Positions 1 to 11,100 of a stretch of 64,000 nt of DNA are shown in pieces. The DNA lies in the NCBI GenBank assembly GCA_003013855.2, contig PVNU02000868.1:682001-746000 (forward strand), read 5' to 3'. The stretch is from Liriodendron chinense (taxonomy: Eukaryota; Streptophyta; Magnoliopsida; Magnoliales; Magnoliaceae). Each line of letters begins with the position of its first letter. Position 1 is the stretch's first letter. Under the pieces are notes generated by a model. The model was not told where the DNA came from, searched no databases, and saw nothing but the letters and a program-made list of their open reading frames with translations. The position numbers and the translations under genes were made by a program.

Positions 1-139
1 TAGAGTTTCAGCCATTGAAAAAGAAAAGTGAACAAAAGTACCCGATGATATTACACGACATTTTGCACTTGTGAAGCTTATCCAATTCAATTTGAGTAGC
101 CTTATTGTGAATAAACGGTTGAGTTCATCATCCAAGACG

Positions 140-545
140 GTGCAGCCCTTATCTTGATGTATGTATTATGTATCCACGTCGTTCGTCCCTTTTTTTTTTC
201 AATCATTTTTGGGCATTATCACAAACAATGAAGCAGATCCAAATATCAGATGGACAAGACCATATGAACACCTCAATGTTTCCGTAGTCACATAAGCTTG
301 GTTGAAGAAAAAAAACAAATATCAAATTAATCCAAAACTTTTATAGCTCAATAATGTTCAATCAACACTGTTTCCTATGGTATGGTACACCTGATAATTA
401 GATCTGTTTCATTTTCGGATAATGTCGTACGATTATATGAAAAAATGGATGGACGGCGTGGATACACACTAAATACATCAAGGTGGGTCCCACGGTAAGG
501 GCACACGGTCTTGGGTTAGGACGGGTCTCACCTAATCCGCTGTCA
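140..545. repeat. Family A MITE copy (Mutator-like, long inverted arms)
   Basis: Carries the family signature: GATGTATG...TCCACG(C/T)CGT at the left and its inverted form, GGACGGCGTGGAT...CATCAAGG, at the right. The middle contains the TTTCCTATGGT and AATCCAAAACTTTT blocks seen in all copies. An outer arm with CTCACCTAATCCGC follows on the right. The ends are diverged. Confidence 0.7.
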
Positions 546-734
546 ATCCCGATTGTGAGTCCCACCATGACGCGTGTTAGACGTCCATTCCATCCATCGC
601 TAGTGGCGCCTCAATCTCATAACCGGAATCGGTGAAGCCGGGGGATGCCGGTGAGACGGTGACGTGGAGGGCTACCATGGGTCTAACGCACACGTATGAC
701 ATAGAACCACGGCCGTGATCGCGGAGTCCACCTT

Positions 735-1040
735 TCATGTGTGTGTTGTATATCCACGCCGTCTATCCGTTTTTGCAGCTCATATTTTGACACGAGCTCA
801 GGTGGACTACGTAACAAGAAAAAGTGGTGATTGAACGCTTACCATTAAAAACTTCTTACTTGCCAACGTAACGTTTATTTACCATCCAACCTGTTGATCA
901 TATGACCACACATACCATAAATGAAGGGAAAACACAAATATCAGCTTGATCGGCCCACAAAAAGTTTTTAAGGATGAGCATTCAATCACCACTTTTGTGT
1001 AGTCCACCTGAAATTTAAATCCACCTGCCAGCCAGCCTAG
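735..1040. repeat. Family A MITE, partial copy
   Basis: The left arm (TATATCCACGCCGTC...GCAGCTCAT) and the central ATCAGCTTGAT block are present. The right arm stops after the AGTCCACCTGAAATTT block. Confidence 0.6.
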
Positions 1041-2525
1041 CCGGAAGACTCCTAGGCGTTTCAACGGCATGTCTCATGTTTTAATGGTAAGGAGATGCGC
1101 TAACCCCATGAGTGCGTGGGTGCATCGTGTGATTATCCGTTTTCTTGTAAGTACTTTGCTGGATTCTAATCTTTGTTTCCGCAGCTTCTAAAAGTGGTTC
1201 CCCTGGGCCCAATAATGAAGTCTTAATTGGTGAACGGCATTTACGCGTCAAGGTGGCCCCCAACAAACAATATGGAGTGCTTTATTGGTTGGGCATCCCC
1301 TCCCCATCTCTTCCATGCTACATGTCCCACGTGATAGGAGAGCTTGGCTCCATGTAATACATCGAGGGGCGCATCTGATGGACAGAACGGATTACAGATG
1401 TTATCCACTGAGCACAGTGGGCCCCACTTAGGTCGAACGCTACCTTAAGTTATAGACAATTCTGGATTATTCTCCCTCATAAAAAGTTTTAAAAGTAGTG
1501 GCGGAAGGGAAAAGGTATTCCTGGGCATTGATTTTTCCAACCGTTCATCTAAAGGTCCCACCGTTGATGGGCCATATATAGCACCGACTGGGTAACCTCA
1601 GCCAATCAAAATGGAAGAAGACTTTTTAGCCTGTATATGGACACCATCTCAGAGCATATTCATACAGTCTAGTTGACTTTATGCATGCATAGCATTAGGT
1701 TTTCGCCTAACTTTCCCTTTCAGTGGGGCCCACCTTCTCATTCCCTTGAAAAGCGGATGGAAGAAGTAAAAAATAAAAAAAAAAAAAAATAATAAAGAAA
1801 AAGAAACAATTGCATGTGGCCGATTTGGCCCATCCAACCACATCGACACGTGGGGGCCGTTGATTTCGCCACATGGGCATCCCACTAATGTACAATCACT
1901 TTCGGTGGGCCCCACAACACTCCATGTGGTGTGGCGTTGAGACCCACCACTCAAATAGCACTAAATACAACGTGCTAAAAAACAATACAGAAATGGTGTG
2001 GACGAAGATGCCAAGATTACCCTTCACTTAAATTCTTGGCCCAAAATAAGGAAGGCCACGTGTAAAGCATCAGCCCACGCAATGACCTACCATTTTTTTT
2101 TTTTTATAATGACTTAAATAACCCTATTTTGTAGGCTACCAAAAACAGCTGAATGGACTAACAAAAATACCCTCACCCTTCTAATGCCAGGATTGGGGTT
2201 CCAATGAGAGGAAGATTGCTATAACAGAAATACTTAAAAAACAATGGGCCTATAAGAAATTGTTTACTGGGCGTGCAATAAACTCAAACTAAACCATCCA
2301 AATTGTAAGCCCCAGTTCAGATGGATCGTAAACTAAAATTTAGTACTGTGAAGCGGACGTTAACTGGAGGAAAAAAACTCAACGGTCTATTTCAACAACG
2401 GCCCATGAATCAGGAGTAATGACCGTTCAATGAATATAGTTTCCACAAGATGACTCAACTCCACCTGGGTCTCAAATTTAGAATGTTTACGAGTTCGAGT
2501 ACCTGCGCATCAACACCAGCAGACC
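1041..2525. other. Intergenic, no gene seen
   Basis: Mixed sequence with an A-rich run near 1767-1800 and a T run near 2093-2105. Short open frames here lack any family resemblance. Confidence 0.6.
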
Positions 2526-2882
2526 GGAGGTGGATTGCCTAAGCGTGTTAAGTAAACTCTGTGGGGTCCAACATGATGTATGTGTCTTATCTGCGCCGTC
2601 CATCCGTTTTTCCATCTCATTTTAGAGCAGAATCCCAAAATTAAAGCATATCCAAAGTTCAAGTGGATCACACCACAGCAAACAGTGGGGATAATGACAT
2701 CCACCATTGAAACCTTGCCGGGCACAGAATGAGGTTTGTTCGTCATCCAAACTGTTCATAAGATCACATAGACATGAATGAGGATAAAACACAAATATCA
2801 GCTTGATCCAAAATTTCTATGCCCACAAGAAGTTTTCAACAGTAGGTCTTCAGTTCCCCCACTCATTACGCAATCCACGTCC
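2526..2882. repeat. Family A MITE copy (357 bp)
   Basis: Outer arms pair: GGAGGTGGATTGC at the left against GCAATCCACGTCC at the right. The core has the CGCCGTCCATCCG and ACACAAATATCAGCTTGAT blocks. No matching target duplication was found, so the limits are by arm pairing only. Confidence 0.7.
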
Positions 2883-2889
2883 TAAACCC

Positions 2890-3359
2890 GGAATCGGATT
2901 GCGTGCGGAGTAACTCCGCATGCTCTTATCGTGCAGAGTAAACTCAGCTGGGCCCACCTAGAATGTATATTCTTTATCTATTCCTTCCATATGTTTTTCC
3001 AGCTCATTTTAGTGGTTGAGCCCAAAATTTAAGCATATCCAAATTCAAGTGGACCATGCCGCGGGAAACAGTGGGAATAATGATTTTCACCATTGAAACC
3101 TTGCCAGGCCATACAGTGATGTTTATTTGTCATCCAACCTGTTCATAAGATCACATGGATATGGATGAAAGGAAAAAACAAATATCAGCTTGATCCAAAA
3201 CTTCTGTGTACTCTGAGAATTTTTCAATGGTAGACATTCAGTTCACACATTTCTTATGGTGTGGTCCACTTTAGATTTTTATATGCTCCAGTTTTTTGCA
3301 CCATACCTAAAATTCCCGCACGCTAGCGTGCGGAGTTACTCAGTACGCAATCCGCTTCC
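2890..3359. repeat. Family A MITE copy with perfect 9-bp target duplication
   Basis: Terminal arms GGAATCGGATTGCG and CGCAATCCGCTTCC are near-perfect inverted repeats. The insertion is flanked by CCTAAACCC at 2881-2889 and again at 3360-3368, a 9-bp direct repeat. Nine-base duplications and long inverted arms are the signature of Mutator-type transposition. This copy fixes the family's ends. It has no coding capacity. Confidence 0.85.
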
Positions 3360-3594
3360 CCTAAACCCACCATCAGTTTCAGTTTTTTTCTCACATACCG
3401 CCACTCTATCATGAAGAAAACGAGCCCCATTCCTTTGTGTGCGACTTCCACCCCAAAAATCCACCCATACGAAGCCCACTCAGTGATCAGAACCATCAAT
3501 CTAAGCACTGTACTCAAAGCTATCACATTCAACAGAATAGAATTGATAGCACAACCCCATAACTCAGGAGGCGGCTTCAGTGGATCCCTGAATG

Positions 3595-3990
3595 CGGGGC
3601 CCACCGTGATGTATTTGTATTATATCCACGCCGTCCATCAGTCTTGCAAGCTCATTTTAGGGCACGAGCTCAAAGATCCAAATCTCATATGGACCACACC
3701 ACAGAAACAGTGATGATTGACGATTAAAAACTTGTGGGCCACTAGTTTTGGATTAAGCTGATATGTGTGGTCCCTTCGTCCACGTCTTTGTGAACTAATT
3801 AACAGGTTGGACGGCAAATAAGCATTCCAGTGGCCCTCCAAAAGTTTTTAATTGTAGGCGTTCAATAACCACTTTCATGTGGTGTGGTCCACCCGAGATT
3901 TTGGCATGCTGCAGTTTTGAGCTGATGCCCTAAAATGAATGAACGGTGTGGATACATCAAGGAGGACCCCAAAGTCAGGGATCCACCGAC
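3595..3990. repeat. Family A MITE copy
   Basis: GGGCCCACCGTGATGT at the left and ...CATCAAGGAGGACCCC at the right enclose the usual inverted core with CACGCCGTCCATC and GAACGGTGTGGAT. Ends beyond the core are diverged. Confidence 0.7.
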
Positions 3991-4299
3991 CTTGGTGGAT
4001 CCGGTGTTCCACCGAAGCCGCGTCCCACTTTCAAGCATGGGAAACAATTCGTGATCCAGATCAACACCGTCGTTGAGGGCAACCATATATGTGCCAAAAA
4101 AATAATAGGTCGAAAAAATCACAAGTCCAAACAGAGGGTTACGATCATCCCAAACGGAAGATCTTCGGATCCATCGTGCAAACCATCAGATTCCAAAAAA
4201 GGGCCCCACCCCTACAAAATAAGCTAACAAGGACACAAGTAGGCACCATAGTGACAAATCTTGTTCTCGGCAATATCTAAGCCTGCATCACTCGAGAAC

Positions 4300-5008
4300 T
4301 TTTCAAACTGAGGTTAAAAATTTAAATTTCATTTGTGTTCAGATTAAGGGAAAAAAAAAATCATAATGTTTCAGCTCTCGGAATAAAATCGAGATAATAT
4401 CGTTATAAAACTGCAATATTATAAAAAGTGCTGAAATTTTGAAAATCTCACGATAATATCATTTTGTGAATTTATCGCAATATTATAGGAGATTTTCACA
4501 CAAAATGGTGGGCACCGATTCACGCCCCCTATCAACAAAGGATGCAAGAATACACCCCATAGGCTTGTTGACCAAAATGCCACTTTTAATGGATGCCCAT
4601 GTAGTAGTCAGAACGGCTTGAAAAACAGCTGAATATGAAATGCATGTGAAGGACAAGATAATTGTTCTATGTTTCTAATAGGGCAGAGGCATCCATGCCA
4701 AAACTAAGGGATAACTTGAAAGAAAGAAAAACCACTCAAGCTAACACATCTTCATCTTCATGGCCTGATCAAAGCTTAACTATCCAATCAATGGCTACTA
4801 CCGTATTACCGCAGGCAGTTTTACTATATGCCTCGCGATGTGCTCTTGGCAGGAAAAAATGGCCAGCTTTTCGTACAAAAGAATTGCTACATTAGAATTT
4901 AGACTTTGTCGGTTCTTCTCTATTTTCTTCTCTTTTCCTTTTGACAAATGTGAGAGGCGGAGAGGCTGTAGTTGGTGCAGAGATATCCTTGTGATCTTTG
5001 ACTACTAC
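4300..5008 (-). other. Translocator 3' UTR and downstream flank
   Basis: Sequence after the TGA is non-repetitive down to about 4.6 kb and probably holds the 3' UTR. I saw no clear AATAAA on the minus strand, so the end is open. Near 4380-4500 are several GATAATATC-like AT-rich repeats. Confidence 0.35.
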
Positions 5009-5197
5009 TCACGCATTGTGGCTGCTGCTGAGCTGGCTTCGGCCAATGTGAGACAACCTCGAGGACGGAATAAGGGGCGCTTCTTCGTCCACGCTAGAAT
5101 CCAACGACGAACCATTCCCGCCATTAGTGCCACCGCCATTGCCATTATTCCCATTATTGGGGTATAGATCGGACGATTTCTTGTCTAGCTTCCACTC
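5009..5197 (-). CDS. Translocator coding exon 9 (C-terminal tail and stop)
   Basis: Begins [10 protein letters not shown] after a GATACAG acceptor and stops at TGA 5011-5009. A Gly/Asn-rich spacer ([17 protein letters not shown]) separates it from the conserved [18 protein letters not shown] end motif, which is diagnostic of this clade. It lies 8.06 kb downstream of exon 8, with an L1 element in between. Confidence 0.92.
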   Translation of the reverse strand, partial: EWKLDKKSSDLYPNNGNNGNGGGTNGGNGSSLDSSVDEEAPLIPSSRLSHIGRSQLSSSHNA

Positions 5198-8100
5198 CTG
5201 TATCAAAGACAATGATTAACAACTTTAAAAAAGTCCTCAGCACTGGGGCCCACTATTAAGAAGCAACAGATATGTTGCTGTGAATTCTAATAAGCCAGCA
5301 TGAAAATAACATTGCCATTTTCTGTAAAATGGTAAACACGTCAACAAGCACAGTAAATCTAAGTGCTTCTAGAATGACCTAACATTCTCATTTCAACATG
5401 AGCACACGTGTGAATCAGGTTGATTATAGTAGTGGCTATCCATTGTTTTCTATGCTGTTGCCCACCTAATGAGTGAATCAGGTTGATTTTAGCACTTGGT
5501 GAGATCCTGATGGTGGACTCAACCTATTGGAAGGGTTGGATGTCACATTCACATTACAGTTTGGAACTCATCCTCCAGTTGGATGGTAGCTTATCGTCCA
5601 ACAGATTGGATGTAAGCACCTGTACCCCAGCATGCCCCAGAGATATCATGCAGTTGGATAAGGGTATAAACAGGATGGACCAGCCCATCAGATCTTTGGG
5701 CCTGGCTCATCATGGGTCGGTATCATGAAAAAATGGGAGTTGAGGTCATAGTGAAAGAAACTACAACCAAATAGTATACGGTTAGAATGTATCTACAGTT
5801 ATAAATATAGTTGTTATAAAGGTTAGGGTTTGGGATCTGAACTGAATATGGCCTGCAGTTTGGAGTAGGATGTGGGGGTTAAGATGATTACGGATCGAGT
5901 ATAGGATTATGGTTTGAAAATTAGGATAGCAAAGAGCTACGATTGGATTTTAGAATTGAAATTGGGACATGGAAGAGATATGGAGATTAAATTACGGTTT
6001 TGGATACCAAATTCAAAAAATTTGGAGAAACTATGAGAAATTAGGGTTTAAGGTTAGGATTGAAAGAATTGAGCAGATTTTAGGGAAAGAGAAAAAAAGG
6101 TTTACTTTGGAATTACGGAAGAAACATTGATCTCAGGGAGAAGACATATGAAGCTCGACGCTCGATCCTCATCCAGGAATCTCCAGATCAGGGAGAAGAT
6201 ATATTTACCAACATCAAGCTGACCAACAAATCACGATGGCAAGGGTGCTACAGGAAGGAAATCAAGTTACGACAAGAAAAAAAAAAAAAAAAAGCCAGGG
6301 CTGTAGAAGGAAATAACTTCGGCAATGCAAGAGTCCAAGATAACAGCTGATGGACCATGGTTTCTCGGAAGAAGAAGATTCGGGCGAATCATCAAAAACA
6401 ATCATTTCGAAAATTCCCCACAATATTTATTGACAGATTTCCCCCCCAAATGGAACGCTGATGATCTTTCTTGGCTTTTTCGTAAGTTTGGATCTGTAAT
6501 GAAGGTTGTCATCCCAAAGGACAGACGGACCCAGGCCCCTCGGGGTTTTGCATTTGTGAGAATGCAATCAGGAGCTAAGCTCAGAAAAGCGGTGGCAGAG
6601 ACACATGAACCATTCGAAGGCAGATAAATAGTAGTTCAGAAAGCTCGTTTCAGGCCGGATAATGCGATCGAGGATCGTGGAACATATACCGGTCGGAAGA
6701 AGTTGGAGGAAATCATCCAGGTAAGAGGGAGGAGGGGGACAGATTTGACGTTACAGATGCAAGGGGGAACTAAACAGAATCGAGGTCGAAATTCCAGGGA
6801 AAGGGAGCCGATAGAAAGGGGCAAACATAGAGCAATGTGGATACCGAAATCCTATTTGGAGGCGGTTACAAGCAGGACAACTGAACAGGGAGGGTCTGAG
6901 CCAGCCAAAAGTTGGTCAAATGTTTCTAGTGACCCTACTAAGTGGGTGTGGAAGGAAAGGTGGGAGGGGAAGGAGGTGGTCAGGGTCAATCCGATGATTT
7001 TGGATAGATCTAGAAGCCAATTTTCCTGCTCCTTGGTCATTACCAAAAAATAAACCTCTCGGGGAAGTCCATAGTTCGAGACATGCTGCAAGCTCAAAGA
7101 AGACGACTGCATCATCAAACCTCTTGGAGAAGCTGAGTTGTGGGTATCAGTTAGATCAGATGCTGAACTCGAGCAAAATCTGAACAGCGGGGGCTCTTTT
7201 CAACAACAGACCAGTGCTGGAGGTCCATAGATGGGATGAGAAATCCCTATTTGGAGAAAGTGAAGTATGGTTCCTGATGTGGAGAATACCATTGGAAATC
7301 TAGGTGAAAGAGGTATTCATGGCTCTTGGATCCTGTTTGGGAGACGTGCTACAGATCGATCCGGCCACCATCAACAGAGAAGATATCAGTGCAGCTAGGA
7401 TCTGCGTCAAAAGGCGAAGTAACTTAATAGAACCCTGAATCGATTGAGTTATGGATTGGGGAGGAGAAATTGACAGTGGGGATAATGAGGGAGGTCAGTC
7501 CGAGAAAACCTTGTAATGGGGAGACGAATGGAAGAAGCGGAGTGGGTGCTTCAGGCCGGAGGGAATCTATAGGAATGGCGGGAGGGAAGAGGGAGCACTG
7601 TCTAGCAGTCCATCGCAGACCACAGGAAGAAGTTCGAGGCTCGGAAGGGGCATCATGGCAGCAGATCCTCTCTACACAAGCTTCGGTGGGACACGTGGCT
7701 CCCCCTCTCAGTGAGTGGAGCTGATATGGTAGTTGGAGGTGGCTCAAAAGGAGCCATTCCTTTGCCTCGGACGTTGGGACGTTGGGTCAGGCCGAGCTTA
7801 TAGGTAGGCCACATGTCTGGAATCAGAAGAACCATATCGTCCTGTCCGAACCTGCGGCTGATTTTTGCCTAGGACCCAAGCCTTGGATGCCAGCCAATAC
7901 GTAACTCGAGCTAACCTCATCCAATCAGCACGTATCAAATCCCTTACAGCTGTATCCAGAAGTATCGCATAAGGCGGAAACCCAGCCCTCTCGGCCAACA
8001 CATGCCAAGCTAATCCATCCGAGGCCATACGTATCTCCCTTACCGATCATTTGGGGGCTTCTGAGCAGGCTGAAATGCCACCCGTGCCTCCTTTTCCACA

Positions 8101-11100
8101 TGTTTCACCTCATTCCGAGATTAACCACAATATATTATAGAAAAACATGTCTTTCTCCCCTGAGTGCTTGATCTCATCTGCCTTCTCGTCCACCCCTAGT
8201 CACAACTGTTCCTTTTAGCAACCTCGATCAATTATCGGACAACCTTCATCATAAGAGCATTGCTGTGGTTGACGATGATGCCTCTCCACAATCTTTCGGG
8301 GCCAGTGCGTTATTGTCGAGAGAGTCGGCATCTGAATATGGGGAAACATCCATCATTCCAGAAGAAGCAGCCAGTTTGGAATTCTTTGTTGATGCTCTGG
8401 ATGTAACTCCACTTCAGGCAGCCACGGAAATCCCACCCCAAGTTGATGTATCTACATCCTCCTGTTTTGTTGATGACTGTCCTTCCCTGCAGCGATCTAG
8501 CTCAATTTCAGATGTGGAGGAAGTGGTATAAGGATATGCTGGGGCTCATTGGTAAATCCATCGGCTTCACTGTTTGGGGCAGAAGATGATGTTAGAGCCT
8601 TCATGAAATTTGTCGAGGAACGAGGCAAGCGAAAGATGAGGGACACGTGCAAACAGAAGCCTAGGCCAAAATTTCCAAAAGGTTGGAGGGAATTACAAAG
8701 CCTCGGACGTTCAGTTAATTATGACATCATCAGCATCAGAAACGATGATCATAAGGGCAGGGGGTCAAGACAAGGTTGCCTATGAAGATTCTAAGTTGGA
8801 ACATCAAGGGGCTGGGGAGCCTCGACAAGTGAATCCAGCTTAAAGAAATGTGCAAGAAATATAAGATTCAAATCTTAACTCTATAAGAAACCAAGTTAGA
8901 AAATTTCAATGATGGAATCCTTCAAGATGTGTGGGGAATCAAGAAGTAGGATGGTCAGCCTTAGATGCAGAGGTCACAATAGGAGGAGTTTTAGTAACAT
9001 AGAATACAGATATATGGGTTTTAGAATGTTGTCATTAAGGGGTCCTCAGTTCGATCATTCTCAAGGATAGGGCATCTCAATTCAGGTGGTTATTCACTGC
9101 GGTGTATGGGCTGTGCATTCCGAATTGCAGAGATATTTTCTGGGCTGAATTAAACCAAGTCAGATCCTTATACAGCCTTCCCTGGTGTGTGGGGGGAGAT
9201 TTTAATGTGATCAGATTCATTCATTAGAAGTCTCCATCAGGTTGGGCCACGAAAAGCATCAAAGGATTTGGGGAATGGACGAGACAGAATGAAATGATTG
9301 ATATTCCCATGGGAAGAGCTAAATACGCGTGGTCAAATGGCAGAGAGAGGCCAGTGTTGGCCAGACTAGATAGGTTCATGATCTCCCCAGAATGGGCTGA
9401 CAAGTTTCCTATGGTGTCTTCACATGCTCTTCATAGAATGGACCTTAATATGTCCTTAAACTGTTAGGTCAAAGGAAGACCTAAAAATCTAAATCAGTGT
9501 TAGACCATCTGATGTACCGATTCCAGTTGCCTTAAATGGCTAGCTATCCTGGACCACCCAGTGGAGCACGCGTAATGGTGTACACTTGAAAACGGGAAGG
9601 GATGGTCGTTGGTTATTGGTGAAGGTAGGAGTGGCACCGTGCTCCTATGATTGAGAGGTCAGGACCCTTGGCTGAGGTTGCCTCGGAGGGTTTTGGCAGG
9701 GATCATAGGGGAGCTATGGTTAGAGATAGCTATAGCAGCATTAATGCTCCCACCCCACATGCTCTTCCCAGAACAACTTCCGATCATCGACTGATTCTTC
9801 TTGAAGTCCAGGAGGAAAGTTGGGGCCGTAAATCATTACTGATTTGAGCTAGTGTGGATGGAAGCTAATAACTTTGTGGATATGGTCAAGAGATGCTAGC
9901 AAACATTTGTTGTACATGGTTCAACTGCAAATAGGTTGGCCCAGAAACTCAAAACTACTTAAATAAAAAAATGACGGAATGGAAGAAGGTCTTCAGCAAA
10001 AGGACAGAGATGGCAACCAACATTTTCAGCGAGCTGCAAGATTTAGAAATCAGATAAGAGGCAGAATCTCTATCTGTAGAAGACCAAAACAAGCGAATGC
10101 ATCTATCATTGGAATATTCCAAACTATTGAAGCAAGAAGAAATCATTTAGAGGCAAAGATCTAGAGCTATATGGCTGAAGGAAGGCGACAGAGACACATC
10201 TTTCTTTCACGGCATAGCCAATGCCGGGCCGAGAATAATCTCATCAGCAACATTTCAGTAAGAGGCATCAGGCTAAAAGGAAAGGATCAAATCAGTTCTG
10301 CCATAGTAGATTTCTATTCCAACCTACTATCCAGGGAAGTTAGGATGAGAGGCCTATTTTAGACAATCTACAAATCAGAAGTATCTCCGAATCGGACAGG
10401 GAATTCTTAGAAAAGCCATTCTCAGAAGAACAAGTCGAGGTAGTGAAAGATACTTCAGTAGGCGACAAGACTCCGGACCCCGACGGATTCCCAATCCATT
10501 TCTTTCAAGCATTTTGGGACACGATTAAGAAGGATACAGTGGAATTCTTGCAGGAATTCTACAATAAGGGGCATTTACCTAGAGGCATGGGGACCACATT
10601 CATAGTACTTATTTCCGAAAAAGAGGGCGCAGAATCATTATCTGGCTATAGATCTATTAGTCTCATTGGCAGCCCCTATAAAATCTAGGCTAAGGTGTTG
10701 GCAACTAGATTCAAATCATTTCTATCATCGGTGATATCAGAAAATCAGGGCGCCTTTGTTGCAGATAGGCAAATATTAGATACAACTCTTCTTGCTAACT
10801 GAATGCATCGATTCCAAATACAACGAAAAGAAGGGAGTGGTATGCAAGATGGATCTCGAAGGCATACGCGAATACCAACGAAAGTGGTATGCAAGTGGTA
10901 TATAATCATGTAGAATAGGGCTTTCTAGAATACATGTTGAGAAGGATTGGATGTGGCAACAAGTGGATTTTTTGGATCATGGAAGTGTCTCATCTGCATC
11001 TTTTTCAATGATGGTGAATGGATCACCTAAAGGCTACTTCAAGGCATCCAGGAGGCTAAGGACAAGGTGACCCATTATCCCCTTTTTTATTCATTATGGT

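Noticed and set aside
5800..6100. TTAGGGTTT-like words suggesting an interstitial telomere
   Set aside because: Too degenerate and not tandem; better explained as the decayed 5' part of the L1 element.
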